DNA of 64,000 nucleotides from Lobosporangium transversale (Eukaryota > Mortierellomycota > Mortierellomycetes > Mortierellales > Mortierellaceae). The notes beneath the pieces are model-generated. The model searched no databases. It worked only from the letters and a program-made list of their open reading frames with translations, and was not told where the DNA came from. Within the stretch, counting starts at the first letter, position 1. Each line of letters starts with the position of its first letter. The translations under genes were made by a program, and so were the position numbers. Below, piece after piece: positions 23,508-37,846 of this stretch. The stretch lies in contig NW_019028998.1 of NCBI RefSeq assembly GCF_002105155.1, positions 62,001 to 126,000 of the forward strand, in the 5' to 3' direction.

Positions 23508-24435
23508 GGAATGTGAGCTCGACTTCTCATATTGTTTAATTACCAGGATGCTTCACAAAATTATCGCGGCCACTCCAGGAATTCTTAGTCTTTCCTCTGA
23601 ATTTCCTATCAAATTCCCTCTTTGCCGATTCGAGATCGAAGAACATGTCTGTTGAGGACTGACCATTGGAACCGACGCGTCCCCAATGACAAAAGACGGC
23701 ATATTGATTAGTGCTTCGCAGAAGCTGAATAAAGTAAAATTTGTTGTTGTTCGCACCAATATTGGTCTGATTCAAACGGGCGTTCCATGCAACTTCGCTA
23801 TCGACATAAACTGAGTACGTGGCTGGAAGGGTACAGGCCCTGTCGACCGGGGGTTGGCGGATCTGAGCAGTACCACTAGAATTGGTTACTTTGGCTTTGA
23901 GTGTCTTGATCTTTTTATCAACATGATCTCCTTCCTCGTCTGAATCAGCAGCAGCCTTGCGCTTTTGATTGCGCTTTTTAGGATTGGTAGGGATGGACTT
24001 GCCATCCTTGCTAGCTTTGGAATCGACTGCTTTCATATCCACGTCGGTCTTGGAATCGGTATTTGCGGTAGTGCCGTTGGTGCTGGAAGAAGTTGAAGTA
24101 GCAGCGGCCGAACCGAGTGTATAGGGCGCAATGTCAAGCTTCTTCTTCTTGTCAAGTGATTCGGTGATCCAATCAAGGCTCACTAGAGTGATATTATCCA
24201 TCGAGGCAGCCTTGGTAACCTTGGATGTTTTCTTATCGATCTCTTCCTGGTTAGTGATGAGATGAGTGGTCTTTTTGGTGACAGTAGAGGTAACTTGTGC
24301 GCCTGCATTAGCAGTAACGAGCAAGGCATTAATATCGCCGTGGGTCTGGCCTGGGAATGATCCAGCGATAGAAAACACACAGTCTGCAAAGATGGGCGTG
24401 GAAGGAATCGCCTTAATAGCGCGTTTAGGAGGCAT
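22202..24435 (-). CDS. Poly(ADP-ribose) polymerase (BRCT-WGR-PRD-ART)
   Basis: Nuclear PARP acting in the DNA damage response: it transfers ADP-ribose from NAD+ to proteins. Exons 24435..23544 and 23403..22202; 697 aa. Domains: BRCT about 14-105 (ADCVFSIAGSFPGQTHGDI ... LVSLDWITESLDKKKKLD), a Lys-rich linker with nuclear-localisation-like KKRNQKRKAAA, WGR about 200-297 (FYFIQLLRSTNQYAVFCHWG, RVGSNGQ), the alpha-helical regulatory domain about 335-465, and the ART domain to the end. The catalytic triad is visible: His in RRLLWHGSRLTNYVGIL, Tyr in FDKGAYFADCVSKSANYC, and Glu in YNEYIVYNTSQIKMRYL. There are no N-terminal zinc fingers, the usual layout in fungi (Aspergillus PrpA type). The frame extends upstream as a Phe-rich stretch that is a translated homopolymer and was rejected. 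Confidence 0.95.
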
Positions 24436-24478
24436 AGTAACTGTACAATCGGTGCCAATGAAGAGGGCAGGGAAAGGA

Positions 24479-24535
24479 AAAAAAAAACAAAAACAAAAAA
24501 CAAAAACAAAAACAAAAAACAAAAACAAAAACAAA
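24479..24535. repeat. CAAAAA-type simple repeat in the PARP 5' region
   Basis: Tandem AAAAAC/AAAAAAC units, directly upstream of the PARP start on the minus strand (pyrimidine-rich in the sense direction). It probably lies in the 5' UTR. Confidence 0.85.
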
Positions 24536-24616
24536 ATAGAAATGAAAAAGAAAAAGATTCTGAAGAAAGGTGATGATGAAAAATAATGAGAAAGGAATGA
24601 AGAAATGTGAAGGAGC

Positions 24617-24670
24617 TCTCACTCTTTTTATATGCGAGTCTCACACTTTTTATATGCGAGTCTCACACTT
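24617..24670 (-). promoter_or_regulatory. Duplicated 22-bp TATA-like element upstream of PARP
   Basis: Two full copies and one partial copy of a 22-bp unit (TCTCACACTTTTTATATGCGAG on the plus strand; first copy with one change). Read on the PARP strand each full copy gives GCATATAAAAAG, a TATA-box-like motif, 190-230 bases upstream of the PARP ATG. A promoter role is inferred. Confidence 0.5.
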
Positions 24671-24883
24671 TCTTTTTTGCCACCACTGTCACTAAGAAAC
24701 CTAATTCGACATTCGAATATCCTTTCTATCTGGTGGCAAAACGTGGGACGCCTATTTCGGCGGAAGCCACTCCAATTTCGTGGGCTCATCTTGCTCATTT
24801 TGAACAAAACAAAAGGAAACGCGCAATGAGCGCTCCATTGTCCAATTTCATCATCGCCTGCAAAGCAATATTCAGTTCTTAAC

Positions 24884-24917
<34 letters not shown>

Positions 24918-25029
24918 GTTACAGGTACTGGAGAGTTGGCCTACTGGTTTTCACAATCAGTGAGGAAGTTTACAATTATTATGGTCCACTATGACAACAC
25001 AGTCTTTTTATGAAGAAGAACAGTCGTTT
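24671..25029. other. Spacer between the PARP 5' region and the next gene's 3' end
   Basis: AT-rich with a T28 run near 24891. No gene is supported. Confidence 0.5.
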
Positions 25030-25816
25030 TTATTCGGACATATCATCATCGCTCCACAACATACGCTCACTTAAGTCTGGATTTTTCAGCTTTGAAAATT
25101 CAATTTCATCCATCTTACGCCGTTTACTATGGTGCCATGCTGCTTGTGCATCTGATGGTCGGCCTACTCGTTCCAGTCTTGGTTTTTTGGCGGGCGGCTG
25201 GATACTGATACTGTAGATATCATCGAATTGTGGGTCAATTAAATCATTGTCACCAGTATCATTAGTTGGGTTCCATGGATCGCGTCTCAATCTTCCTTTT
25301 GATCCGCCAATGCCCTGGGTCCGAAACAGTCTACGGAATCCTGCAATCCAACGATGCTGATCTTCACTGCGACCACTATTATTTTTAGTTAATTGAGGCT
25401 CTCCTCTTCCTATAGACAAAATTTCTGGGTTTTGGGCTGCGGATATACCAAGATCTTGGAATGTCTGTACAAATTGCGTCTGACGTATAGGGTCATGACC
25501 AAGGAAAACAGCGATATAGCTGTGTGCCTCGGAGAATTTCTATAAAATAGTTAATGTTAGAGTTAATATTTTGATTATCACAAACCGGTTGCGCTTATTT
25601 GTGCTCGAACCTAAAGGACATGGGTGTATCTAACCTTTCCTGATGTATCAGTGAAATTTGCTTGCTCAAATTTTAGTCCTGTCATTACAACACAAGGCCA
25701 GTCAGCCATTGCAGTCTTGCTGAACCAAGTTGCAGAAGTGGGCACTATTGAGATAGCCTCGACAACATTACCTATGAAATAGTCAATGATTAATTATATT
25801 AGCACACTGTATGTAG

Positions 25817-25856
<40 letters not shown>

Positions 25857-27280
25857 AAAAGAAAAGAGGCCATACCGTTCGAAAACTCTTCCCAGAGCTT
25901 GGCGTTCAACTGCCCAGCCAACCGTACATCATCTAACAAAATGACTTCAGTCTCAGTTTCTAATCGTCGTTTCGATGGAAGGATAGGTACATGCAAGAAG
26001 CACGACTGTATTGGCGCAAGTTGTGGACTGGCATTTGGTTGTCCGTTGAGATCTGGAATTGGGATACGCCAACCATCTGTATCCATGATATCAGGAAATG
26101 GTACTGCAATAGTTGCGTCTAAATTCGTGCCTTCGAACGCGGCTGGATCCAATTGAGGCGGTCCTCTGAAGAAGCGGTTTACGCGCTCAAGGATGGGTTT
26201 AGGTGCATGGAATCTCCTTTCATCAGTCAAAAGGTGAGCGATTCGCTTCCTGAAAGGAGTAGCCGAGGAGGATTCTGCAGTGCTAGATACAGATGATACA
26301 GCGTTAGGGTCCAGCCCATTGATTGAAGACTCTGCAGAGATGGTGGAAGCATTATCTAATGATGAATTGGCTTGCTGAAGCGACGGTGGTGGTGACGGTT
26401 GGATTTGTATTTGAAGTTGCGAATATGGAGGTGGATGATTTGGAGCTCCCAATAGATGCGATTGTTGCTGGGGTGCCAATATTGCACTACCTTGGAGATT
26501 ACTATGTACATTTGTAGCGGTAGGAGATATTTGCGTAGGTATTTGAGGAAGCAGGACACTGCTAACGAAATCAGCTGACATGTTTTCGACATGAATTGGA
26601 TCACCAAGTTTAAGTCCGTGATGCGCTCGCCACGCGTCTAAAACTCTTTGCCACAGCTCAAGCGCTCCTGATGTTCTATGAAGTGTGGATGGTTGAAGGT
26701 GAATAAACGCCTGAACTAGAGCCGTGCAAACTTGTTCTGTGCATGGTCTGATTGGTATGGTGGAGAGCTCCTGAATGAAACAAATTTAGGGTGATGCGTT
26801 GGCGTTCGATTAGTGATAAATTATCTATAATGATCAAGCTTTGCGCTGAGTCTGACAATTTAAATCGCTTGCAACCTACCAGGAGGAGTTCAGCACATTC
26901 AATCTGGTGTGCAATTGAAGGGAAAGAATAAAAATTAGGCATAGTTACACGGCAGTAGGACAGAAACGACGGAAACCCTCGGTTTATGCTTTATACCACA
27001 TCTTTCCCATAGAAGCTACTTTTTTTATACTTTTCGTCGAGGGTTGTTCACCTACCAGGGTAGCCTTTCTAGATTTATGAATGTCCCACTGTTGCTTACA
27101 GAAATCCGTCTCGTTCTGAAATCGGTGGTCATGTTTCCACAAGCGATTGAAAATGATATTCCTGAATGCTAACACAGTGGTCTCAAATAATGAAAAATCT
27201 TGGGTTGTCTTTTGGCGAGCATGTCCACGTCTATGGCTCCCTGAAGAAGGTGTTCCGTTTTTAATTATAGAAGGATCAAT
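25030..27280 (-). CDS. Unrecognised protein with helical DNA-binding-like segment (5' end not resolved)
   Basis: I do not recognise the protein. Exons that keep frame: 27280..27056, 26903..26880 (24 nt), 26770..25876, 25771..25635, 25539..25030 (stop); at least 596 codons. No ATG is seen in the first exon before FETTVLAFRNIIFNRLW, so an upstream exon is needed; a TAG lies in frame just before 27280 at what looks like the acceptor (AAATAG). The N-terminal part (WKHDHRFQNETDFCKQQW, DIHKSRKATLIECAELLLEL) resembles small helical 'F..YC..RWG.SR..A..LI' DNA-binding modules known from bacterial plasmids. That is a pattern impression, not a search. It is followed by Pro/Gln/Ser-rich linker, an RERVNRFFRGPPQLDP-like basic patch, and a mixed domain (WFSKTAMADWPCVVMTGLKF ... 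EAHSYIAVFLGHDPIRQTQF). The C-terminal end is basic and probably nuclear. Confidence 0.6.
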
Positions 27281-30204
<2,924 letters not shown>

Positions 30205-30432
30205 GCGAAATAGCTGGAAGTAGTTTTATTAAAACAATAGGAAATGAAAATAAACGAGAATACAAAAAAAAAAAAAAAAAAAGTTTATACACAATAAATT
30301 TTAATGTAATGTGGAGGATTGAAAGTTTTTTTTTTTATCTGCATAAAATGTCAAATGTCGTTCTTTTATCTTGTCAACTTTATCTATTTACAACGGACAA
30401 GGTCATACTTCAAACTAGGGGCTTCTTTTTTC

Positions 30433-33400
30433 CTACAAGTGGTTCAAGGGTGCTACAGTTCGTGGCTGTTTCCACAGTTTTAAACTCAAAAGTGCTGCAA
30501 TGCCAGCCATGATACCTCCAATACGAAGCATAACGCCAATGGTCTCAGGATCGCCTGGCTGATCGGATCCTTCGCCTGTACCCGTGTTTGCGTCGCCTTC
30601 CTTCGGTTCAATCGCTGCAAACACTAAACTACTTAAAAAACTGACCAGAAACTGTGGTAAAACAATATAAACGTTATGAATACCCAACAGTGCGCCTGCA
30701 GATGATACTTCAGAAGGCGGCCCAGAGGCAGAGGCAGATCTTGACGCAGAATTAGAGCGGCTAGATGGAAGTGCAGGATGGTTTGCGTTATTATTACTAT
30801 TGTCACTGTTATTATCAATAGAGCGCGTGTATCCATTTGACCCACGCCGCTCTTGAAGTCCCTCACGAGAGGAAGACGATCCTGTTGATGATTGAGATCG
30901 ACTGCTCTGTTTCCGGACCAACGTTCTTCCTTCATCTTCCCTATGTTTCCTGACGTTTAAATGACCATCATGATCATCTCCAGCCACATCTGTGTCAGAA
31001 TCTGTAGGATCGATAAGTGCCATGGCCACACCTTGGTCTGGTGGGACTGTCCAACCAGCAGGTGCTGCCACAATACTGGATAGTCCATCCACAATCGTGG
31101 GCGAGGACGTGCTGGAATGACGTCCACCTTGAAAGTTAGATTCAACCACTGTTATCACCTCATCCAGACTTTCTCTTCCTCCTCTCAAAGGTTGATATTG
31201 CCTTCCGCGGCTACTATCAACCATTTGGATTTCTTCACCTCCACTGTCATCGTCGTCATCGTTTTGCTTTTGAAAAAGAACCTCTGTTGACTCACGAGAT
31301 TGTGACTGGTTCGATTCATGAACACGGTTTTGATGTTGTTCCTCTTGCATTTGTTGGGAAATGACTTCGCCCAAAATAGAGAATGGAGCCCACATCGTCA
31401 CAGCCCATGAAATACCACAGCCAGCAAACAAAATGGTCGATCCTCTCAGGTCATGAATATACCACGTGCTTATTAACGAGAACGAGACTAGCACTAATGA
31501 CAACGTGTACATTCTAGGCAGAGTGAGTCCCCGAATAGGAAGTTGTAGCCATTGGGGGAGCTTTATCCTATTCCACTTTGAAGTCCGTTTTGTGCTCAGA
31601 TGTCCATTCTCTGATCTCGTGTTTGGAAACGGCCCATTGCTTAATTCAGAGCCAACTTGTTCTGCAGGTGCGACAAAAACTGGGAGCAAAATAGAAGCCG
31701 CCAGTGAAATGATGGAATAGATGAGCAAGCAATAGGATCCTGCTCTAATAGCTGCATCCTGAACGCCATTGACAACATCTTGATCCGCATTCGAAGGTGG
31801 ATTGGGATCTATGGGCGCCCCATTCTCCATCATCTCGCGAGTATAAATCTCGGCAATATAGGTGGATGAATAAAAGAGAAATGGGAACCAACCCATCCAC
31901 GCAAAGAACTGGACATTGCAAAGATGTTGGATCCTTGTAGGAAGATATCGAATGGCCTTGAATATTGTTTTAAATCCTAGTAAAAACTCTTCAAACGAAG
32001 AGTTTGAGGATCTGGGAATCATTTTTCATTTGCAAGATAAGAAAAAGGAAAAAAGAAAAAAGAAAAAAATATGTGTAGAGATTTTTAGTGAAATGTTTTG
32101 TAGACTTACACACTTAGTCCTGTTGTAAAAAAGAAAAAGTCGAGAAAACATCAACTCACTTGGATTCAGCTCGGACCATGACTCGTTCAGTCACAGTTAC
32201 ACATGTCAATCCAACAGCGAAGATCAAGAATAAGCAAGCAATAACACATAAGCCTTTGATTTGTGTATCTCCAAAGGCTGGAATTCTTTGAGGTAGATTG
32301 ACATTGCCCATGAAATATCCTAAAATACCGCCAATACCCATAAGTCGACTCGCCCATGACGCCGCTGCCTCTTGCTGCGAAGCTGGTAAGCTGTCCACGA
32401 TCAACGTCCTGCAGCTTGCTTGAACTAAAAGAGAGAAGAATGAAGTCCGTAAAATGTTTCATCAGTTTCTACTTGCAATAGCAGGAGGTTGAATATATCC
32501 TGTATCAACATTGAAGTTCCCTCATGAAACATGAAAAACATCACCTTACCACAATTGATCGCAAAGTCCAGAATGTAAATAGATCCTACTGCCATTAAGA
32601 TAGTGGCATTCTCTAACTAAGACATGGGCATATAGAGAAAACCAAAGTTAGATTTGCATTGTAATAGAATAAACGAGATCTGAGAGGTGATAGTAAAAGA
32701 TAAAAAGATGCAGATATACAGACATACGTTAGAATAATCTGAACCAAAGACTCCCCTAATGATCTCTCTGCACCATCCGAGACATAGAAAGGAGACAACA
32801 ACCGCTATGACTCCGATGATGAGAAAAGGTCGTCGTCGCCCCAGCTTAGAAGTGCATCTATCTGAGAGCACACCAACTATGGGTTGCATAATAAGCCCTG
32901 AAAATCGTAGTGGATAGAGAAAATGATAAATCACATCCTGGTCAGAGTCGATGCGGAAGGTAGCCTCAGTGTTGCGCTAAGTCAATTTTTACTCGTTATA
33001 TTTTATCGAAAGCCATGAAGCTCCTTATTTCTACCTGATAGAGGACCCGCTATCCATACAAGCGACATGAGCGACTTTGAAAGACCAAGTTGAAGAAGAA
33101 AAGGGGTTCCATAAGCCATTTCCACAGACCCTAAGTAATAAAAGCAAAAAAACCTCCGTTAGTAAATAGGGCATGAAAGTGCGCCGTTGCCAGATTTATT
33201 CTTCTGTGCTCTCACATTAATGATATCATTGTTTTCTCCATTATTGAGCTGGGAAGCATATATAGAGGTAAGAACCTACAAGTAAATTGGAGACTAAGAG
33301 AGCGCCGGGACAGAGGCAGATTCAGGTAAGCAAGCTGCAAAATGGAATCTGTAGATTTTCAGCAATCACAGAGCTTGCACTATTACGGAGCCAGAGTAGA

Positions 33401-33623
33401 GAACTGTTGCTCTTTATGTTTCTTACCCCATCAGGGCTGTGGACAGAAGAATCATACGGATTGACCTGGTAGGCCCCCAGATGCGCGCTCGGCCATGAAG
33501 GCCGGGTCTACGTCCATCCTGTCTCTCCTGTCTCTCCTGCCTCTCCTGTCTATCTCTGCTTTGCCGTGGCTCATCTATATCTGTCCTCCTATGTCCACTT
33601 CTGACGTTTTCGTTTAGTACCAT
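30433..33623 (-). CDS. MFS sugar transporter, SLC45/SUT-like, with large loop and a 14-nt microexon
   Basis: Proton-coupled sugar transporter of the SLC45 / plant SUT / S. pombe Sut1 group (alpha-glucosides or sucrose likely), in the plasma or an inner membrane. Exons 33623..33427, 33293..33280 (14 nt), 33130..33035, 32897..32728, 32616..32550, 32424..32160, 32011..30433; 795 aa. The N-tail has RQE repeats. Then IRMILLSTALMG-LQFTW-SVEMAYGTPFLLQLGLS forms TM1; the middle part (GLQFTW) needs the 14-nt exon. The family motif LSDRCTSKLGRRRPFLIIG follows, then LIVDSLPASQQEAAASWASR and QFFAWMGWFPFLFYSSTYIAEIY. After CGISWAVTMWAPFSILGEVI comes a ~210-residue hydrophilic Ser/Asp/Arg-rich loop before GALLGIHNVYIVLPQFLVSF, where relatives have a short loop. 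It converges with RPL10, 228 bases between stops. Confidence 0.88.
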
Positions 33624-33986
33624 GGGTCGAATTTTATTGCGAGTGCGTTGATGTAATGAGTCGAGTGATTTATTACAAGTGTCTGAATGTCAATGTGAAT
33701 GAAAGATGGCCAAGGTGAAAGGTACTGATTAAGATAAAAAAAGAGAGAAAGTGAGAATAGATACAGAGAGAAGACGCACGAGGTCGTAGGTATTATAGAA
33801 AACTTTTAAAGCAAAAAGAAACCTCGATGAATGTGAAATGGAGCGGGACAGAAAACGCCCAGCTTACTCTGTGTAATGAATAAATGCATTGATGACAACA
33901 TTGCCCTGTTTGTGTTGGATTGTCGGTTGTAATATTATTGGCTCTTCTTGTCTTAATGTACACTAATACTTTGTCAACTATATATT
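33624..33986. other. Spacer between the SLC45-like start and the TFIP11 stop
   Basis: Purine/AT-rich sequence with short GA-rich runs near 33740-33780. It would hold the transporter promoter and the TFIP11 3' UTR. No gene is seen. Confidence 0.5.
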
Positions 33987-36900
33987 TTACCGAGATCTCT
34001 GTTCTCCTCCTCCTGCTGTGCCTTTGGTCTTGCCTGCACCCGCAAGCAACATTAACTCCTCTAGTCCTGTTGGTGTCCACACTCCGGTCTCCTCCGATTT
34101 CACAAACGCTACTTCGTCTGTCATGTGCACAAGGATGCCTCCGGCTGTGCCTGTCGAGTTGCCCCCTAACCGGTACAATGGCTTGCCTGACCGTTCATGC
34201 ATCTGCTTCGTCATTACAAACAGCAACGAGTTCTGTGTTGCATAGTCTTGTACAAGATCTTTAAACGACATCGTGGTGACCAAATGCTTCTTCGTCTGTA
34301 ACCGCCCAAGAGCTTCAGCTGATGCACTCGATCCACTGCTGCCCGCCTTGCCTTGTTGCTGTTTTTGTTGCGTTTGTGCTTGTGCCTGTGCTAGATCTGC
34401 TGGCGCCATGATCTGAAGCCCTGCCATGAACTGGTTGATCATGTCTAGCCCTTGACGGAATCCCAATGCAACACCCGTTTCTTGCACTAGTTCTGCAGGG
34501 AATAATGATTTCCACCATTGATACCATTGTGATACCTGTTCCAGATCCGTAGTTGAGGGATGAGTGAGCCACAAGTATAGCACCTGGTGCCATTTAGGGA
34601 AGAATTCATTCACTAGAAGCGAGCTAAATGTTGTACTAGGGAAATATGAGTGCCATGGAAGGATGGCCTGAAGGATTTCAATCTTCTGGTTTCGTGGATT
34701 AATTTCAAATAATGCCAACCCTTCCACTAGCTTGGGTAATACAGACTTCAACAGTAGTACTTCCATATCTGAATCTTCGAAAACACCTTTCCATGGCCCC
34801 AATATATGCAAGGCACTTGGGTCCAAGACATTCCAGGCTTTAAGTCCAGATGCAAGCTTCCGACGTACTGTGTCAAATAGCTCCTGATCCATGAGTGGTT
34901 GTCCAAGGACGGGTAGCCAGGGATGAATCCAAGTGTGAAGCATAAGCGAATCCCGTGGATTCCATATATCCACCTCCTTTTGAAGTTTAGGAAGGATAAG
35001 CTGAGTGATGATGTTGTCATAGATAAACTCTGGAAGGATCGGAGGTGCCCATGCTTCTAGCAGTTCAATTACCGGGTCACAATCCCGCGCGTTCCATTCA
35101 TTATTGATAGCTGAACGAACTTTGGGAAGCCAATGTTGATTTAACAGGCTCTCGTAAGCCGTCATCTGCTCTGGTTGAACAGGTTTGCTCCCATAGAAGC
35201 TTTCTGTATTTCGATCATTATTGTAGACCACCTTGCTTTTCCGAAGTAGTTTATGCCACCGTCGAAACAACCCTGCACCTAAAGTAGGGTTTCCAAGTAC
35301 ATTCCAATCCTTCAGCAGCCTTTTGAAACTATCTTGAAGTGCAGCAAAGAATGCCTGATCTAGTTCGTACAACTGATATTCTTCAAAATAAAGTCCAGAG
35401 AACATATCGAAAGGCTCCTTGAAAGCATTAGCAATATAATCTTCTTTAATGTCGACTGCAACTCTCCCAGAAGTGTCACTTGTTGCCTCATGAATTTCAT
35501 TCGCAATTTTAGAGCATTGATCCGTAATGGCTAGTACTCTGGTCAGGCGCTCGAGGTTGATCTCATCTTGTGAAATTAATTTCTGCATCCGCTCGCCCTC
35601 TGCCTCTAATACTTTTTGCCGTACATGATCAGCCTTCTGCGCTCTGGCTAGTTGTTCGAGATCTGTAGTTGAGATATCGGCCATCAGCTGCAGGTTGTGC
35701 CGGAGTTCAGGGAAACGTTCATGTTCAAATGGAGTTGTCGAGGTGATCAGACTTGCCGAGGAAAGTTCTCGTACCTAAAATAAATAAATAAAAAAAAGAC
35801 ATACAAGCAGATGGTGATGTCGGTAAAACGTTCATACAGGGTTATGACAAATATAGAAGTGTCCAATATATGTAAGCGTGAAATAGCCGTAATCAACTTA
35901 CAGTCTTTCCTGTCATATCCAAAATTTTTTGAGGTTGCACTTGAGTCATGGGTAAATCACCAGACTCAATTTCACGCTGAATCTCCTCAGCTGTCTTGTA
36001 TTCGACCTTGGCCTTACGTGGCCCGCGACTGCTCGATTTTTTCCACCCATCTGCTTTGATCTCCTGCTCCTTCTTGGCTCCAGCCTTTGACCTGAGCTTG
36101 GCTGGCTCTTCATCTTCATCTGAACTGACTTCAACGCCGCGCCTTTTTTCCTCGGCACGTGTTTGATCTGTCTTTTCCTTAAATCCCTTGAAACCTATAC
36201 CCATCTTAACAGGCCGTAGCTTTGTTTGGATAGGTTCGACAATGCCTGTGCCTCCAACGCCTAAACCATAGCCTTTCTTCCATCCCATTTTCTCCAGCAT
36301 CTTTAGACCAAACCCACTGCCTTTAGCCGAGAATGCGCCATAGTCCTGACTGACTTTGACGGGTGCAATCACCGGTGCTTCCAATTTTGGACTAGATGTT
36401 GCTGCAGGAGATCCTTGACGAGGCGATGGACTGCTAGAATTTGATCCATCCCCACCGAGGCCTGCTCTATTCTTGAAGAAGCTCATGCTGCTGTAGGTGT
36501 TATTTCTGCTCCGATGCTGGCTCCTTGAGCTATTCTCTGCGGCAATTAATGACTCTGACTTATTTGATAGCCCTAGACCTGCCTTGATGGATGCTGCTAT
36601 AGTCTTGTTATTATCGATGGGTATACTGTTGCTGGATAGCGAAGGACTGCCCATTGCCTGTGTCTCTACGGTAACAGATCCAAGCCCAATACCGGGTTTG
36701 GGTCCCATCTGCGGCCGCTGTAATCTGTCCTCATAAGCGTCAACTTCTTCCTGATCCTCTGCCTTCTGGGCTTTGAATGCAGCTTCTCTAGCCTGTCTAG
36801 CTTCTGTTTCCTCTTCATTATTCTCATCCTCATTCTCATCCTCATTATCCAGATCCATTTCGCCCCCGCTCCCCTCGTCGTCTGAGCTATCGCGTTTTTC

Positions 36901-37397
36901 TATGCCACGATCACTGCTTCTTTCCATGTGTTCGTCAGAATCAGATGAGCCTCCATCTGATCTATCTGACATAGTCTTTGGTTGACCAATAGACGCAGAA
37001 GAGGCAGCAACAAACTCGAATCCTTCGCGCCTTCGTCCCCTTGAGCGACCCCCGTCCAATCGAGGCCTTCTGTTGTCTTCATCTGATTCTAAAAATGATC
37101 CATAAATAGCCTCATCCTTTGTTCGCTTGCGCCTAGACCTGTAATTCATATCTAGCAAAGTAAAAAATAAAGGGTAGTAGATGATACAGTGGATATTAGT
37201 ACATTAATTCTAACTGTAATACACAGGATGAATGAAGGTACAAAGTATTGGCATCGATTCCCATGCTGTTTCTTGTTGTTTTTATCATTACCGTCAAACA
37301 TGTCATTGTTGCCGTATAGATCAGTTCCTGTGTCATTACGTTCGTCTTCATCTGAGGACGAGTAAGTATCGTCGAGTGTATGCTTTCTTCTGCCCAT
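33987..37397 (-). CDS. TFIP11: Tuftelin-interacting protein 11 / Ntr1 (G-patch splicing factor)
   Basis: Spliceosome disassembly factor (Ntr1/Spp382 in yeast) that recruits and activates the DEAH helicase Prp43/DHX15 through its G-patch. Exons 37397..37292, 37151..35902, 35774..33987; 1047 aa. The start is MGRRKHTLDDTYSSSDEDE; exon 2 begins DMNYRSRRKRTKDEAIYGSF, the conserved N-terminal 'R.Q.KE..IYG.F' block. A long acidic Ser-rich region follows. The G-patch is at about 300-345: SGFGLKMLEKMGWKKGYGLG. Exon 3 is the GCFC domain: DWNVLGNPTLGAGLFRRWHKLL, VIELLEAWAPPILPEFIYDN, DSLMLHTWIHPWLPVLGQ, SALHILGPWKGVF, ALGFRQGLDMINQFMAG. Its start lies 450 bases from the start of the divergent CBS/PB1 gene, so the two may share a promoter. 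Confidence 0.95.
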
Positions 37398-37846
37398 GAG
37401 AGGTGATGTTGCTGCTGATAAAACAACTACTTTTTTTTTTTTTTTTCTTTTTTTTTGTTTTGATGGATGAGAATACACTAGAAAGAACTAGCGAATTGCT
37501 ACTCTACGACTTGAATTTGTTATGTGAATGGCACAGTGCTTTAAGCGAGACAGAGAAAGTTAATCATTCAGCAAGTCACATTCCCGTCAATTGGCACGGG
37601 GACACAACTTCCACTCTCGTCATATCATATCGTCTTCAAGTCTCCTTTCCCTCTCCTCTTGTCTCTCCCTCTTTTTTTCTCTCATTCCTTAAACATTGTC
37701 ATATTAAAACGCCTTTTTTTTGTAGTGTCATTCACATTACATTCAGAACAAAACAAACAATTATCATTATTCAGGATACTGCAAGCGACAATAGCAACCA
37801 CAGCGACGGCAACAGCAACAACACATAAATTTGGACACAACGAGCC
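37398..37846. promoter_or_regulatory. Divergent promoter region TFIP11 / CBS-PB1 gene
   Basis: A 449-base spacer between two starts facing away from each other. It has a T-rich stretch at 37431-37457 and a pyrimidine-rich run at 37640-37730, plus CAACAGCAAC-type sequence just before the rightward ATG. A shared promoter role is inferred from the layout only. Confidence 0.45.

Noticed and set aside
24436-24534. Upstream in-frame extension of PARP rich in Phe
   Set aside because: It translates the CAAAAA-type repeat; the ATG at 24435 gives the normal start just before the BRCT domain.
32120-32140. 10-nt extra exon (GACTAAGTGT) in the SLC45-like gene
   Set aside because: Joining 32160 directly to 32011 keeps frame; the extra exon breaks the phase.
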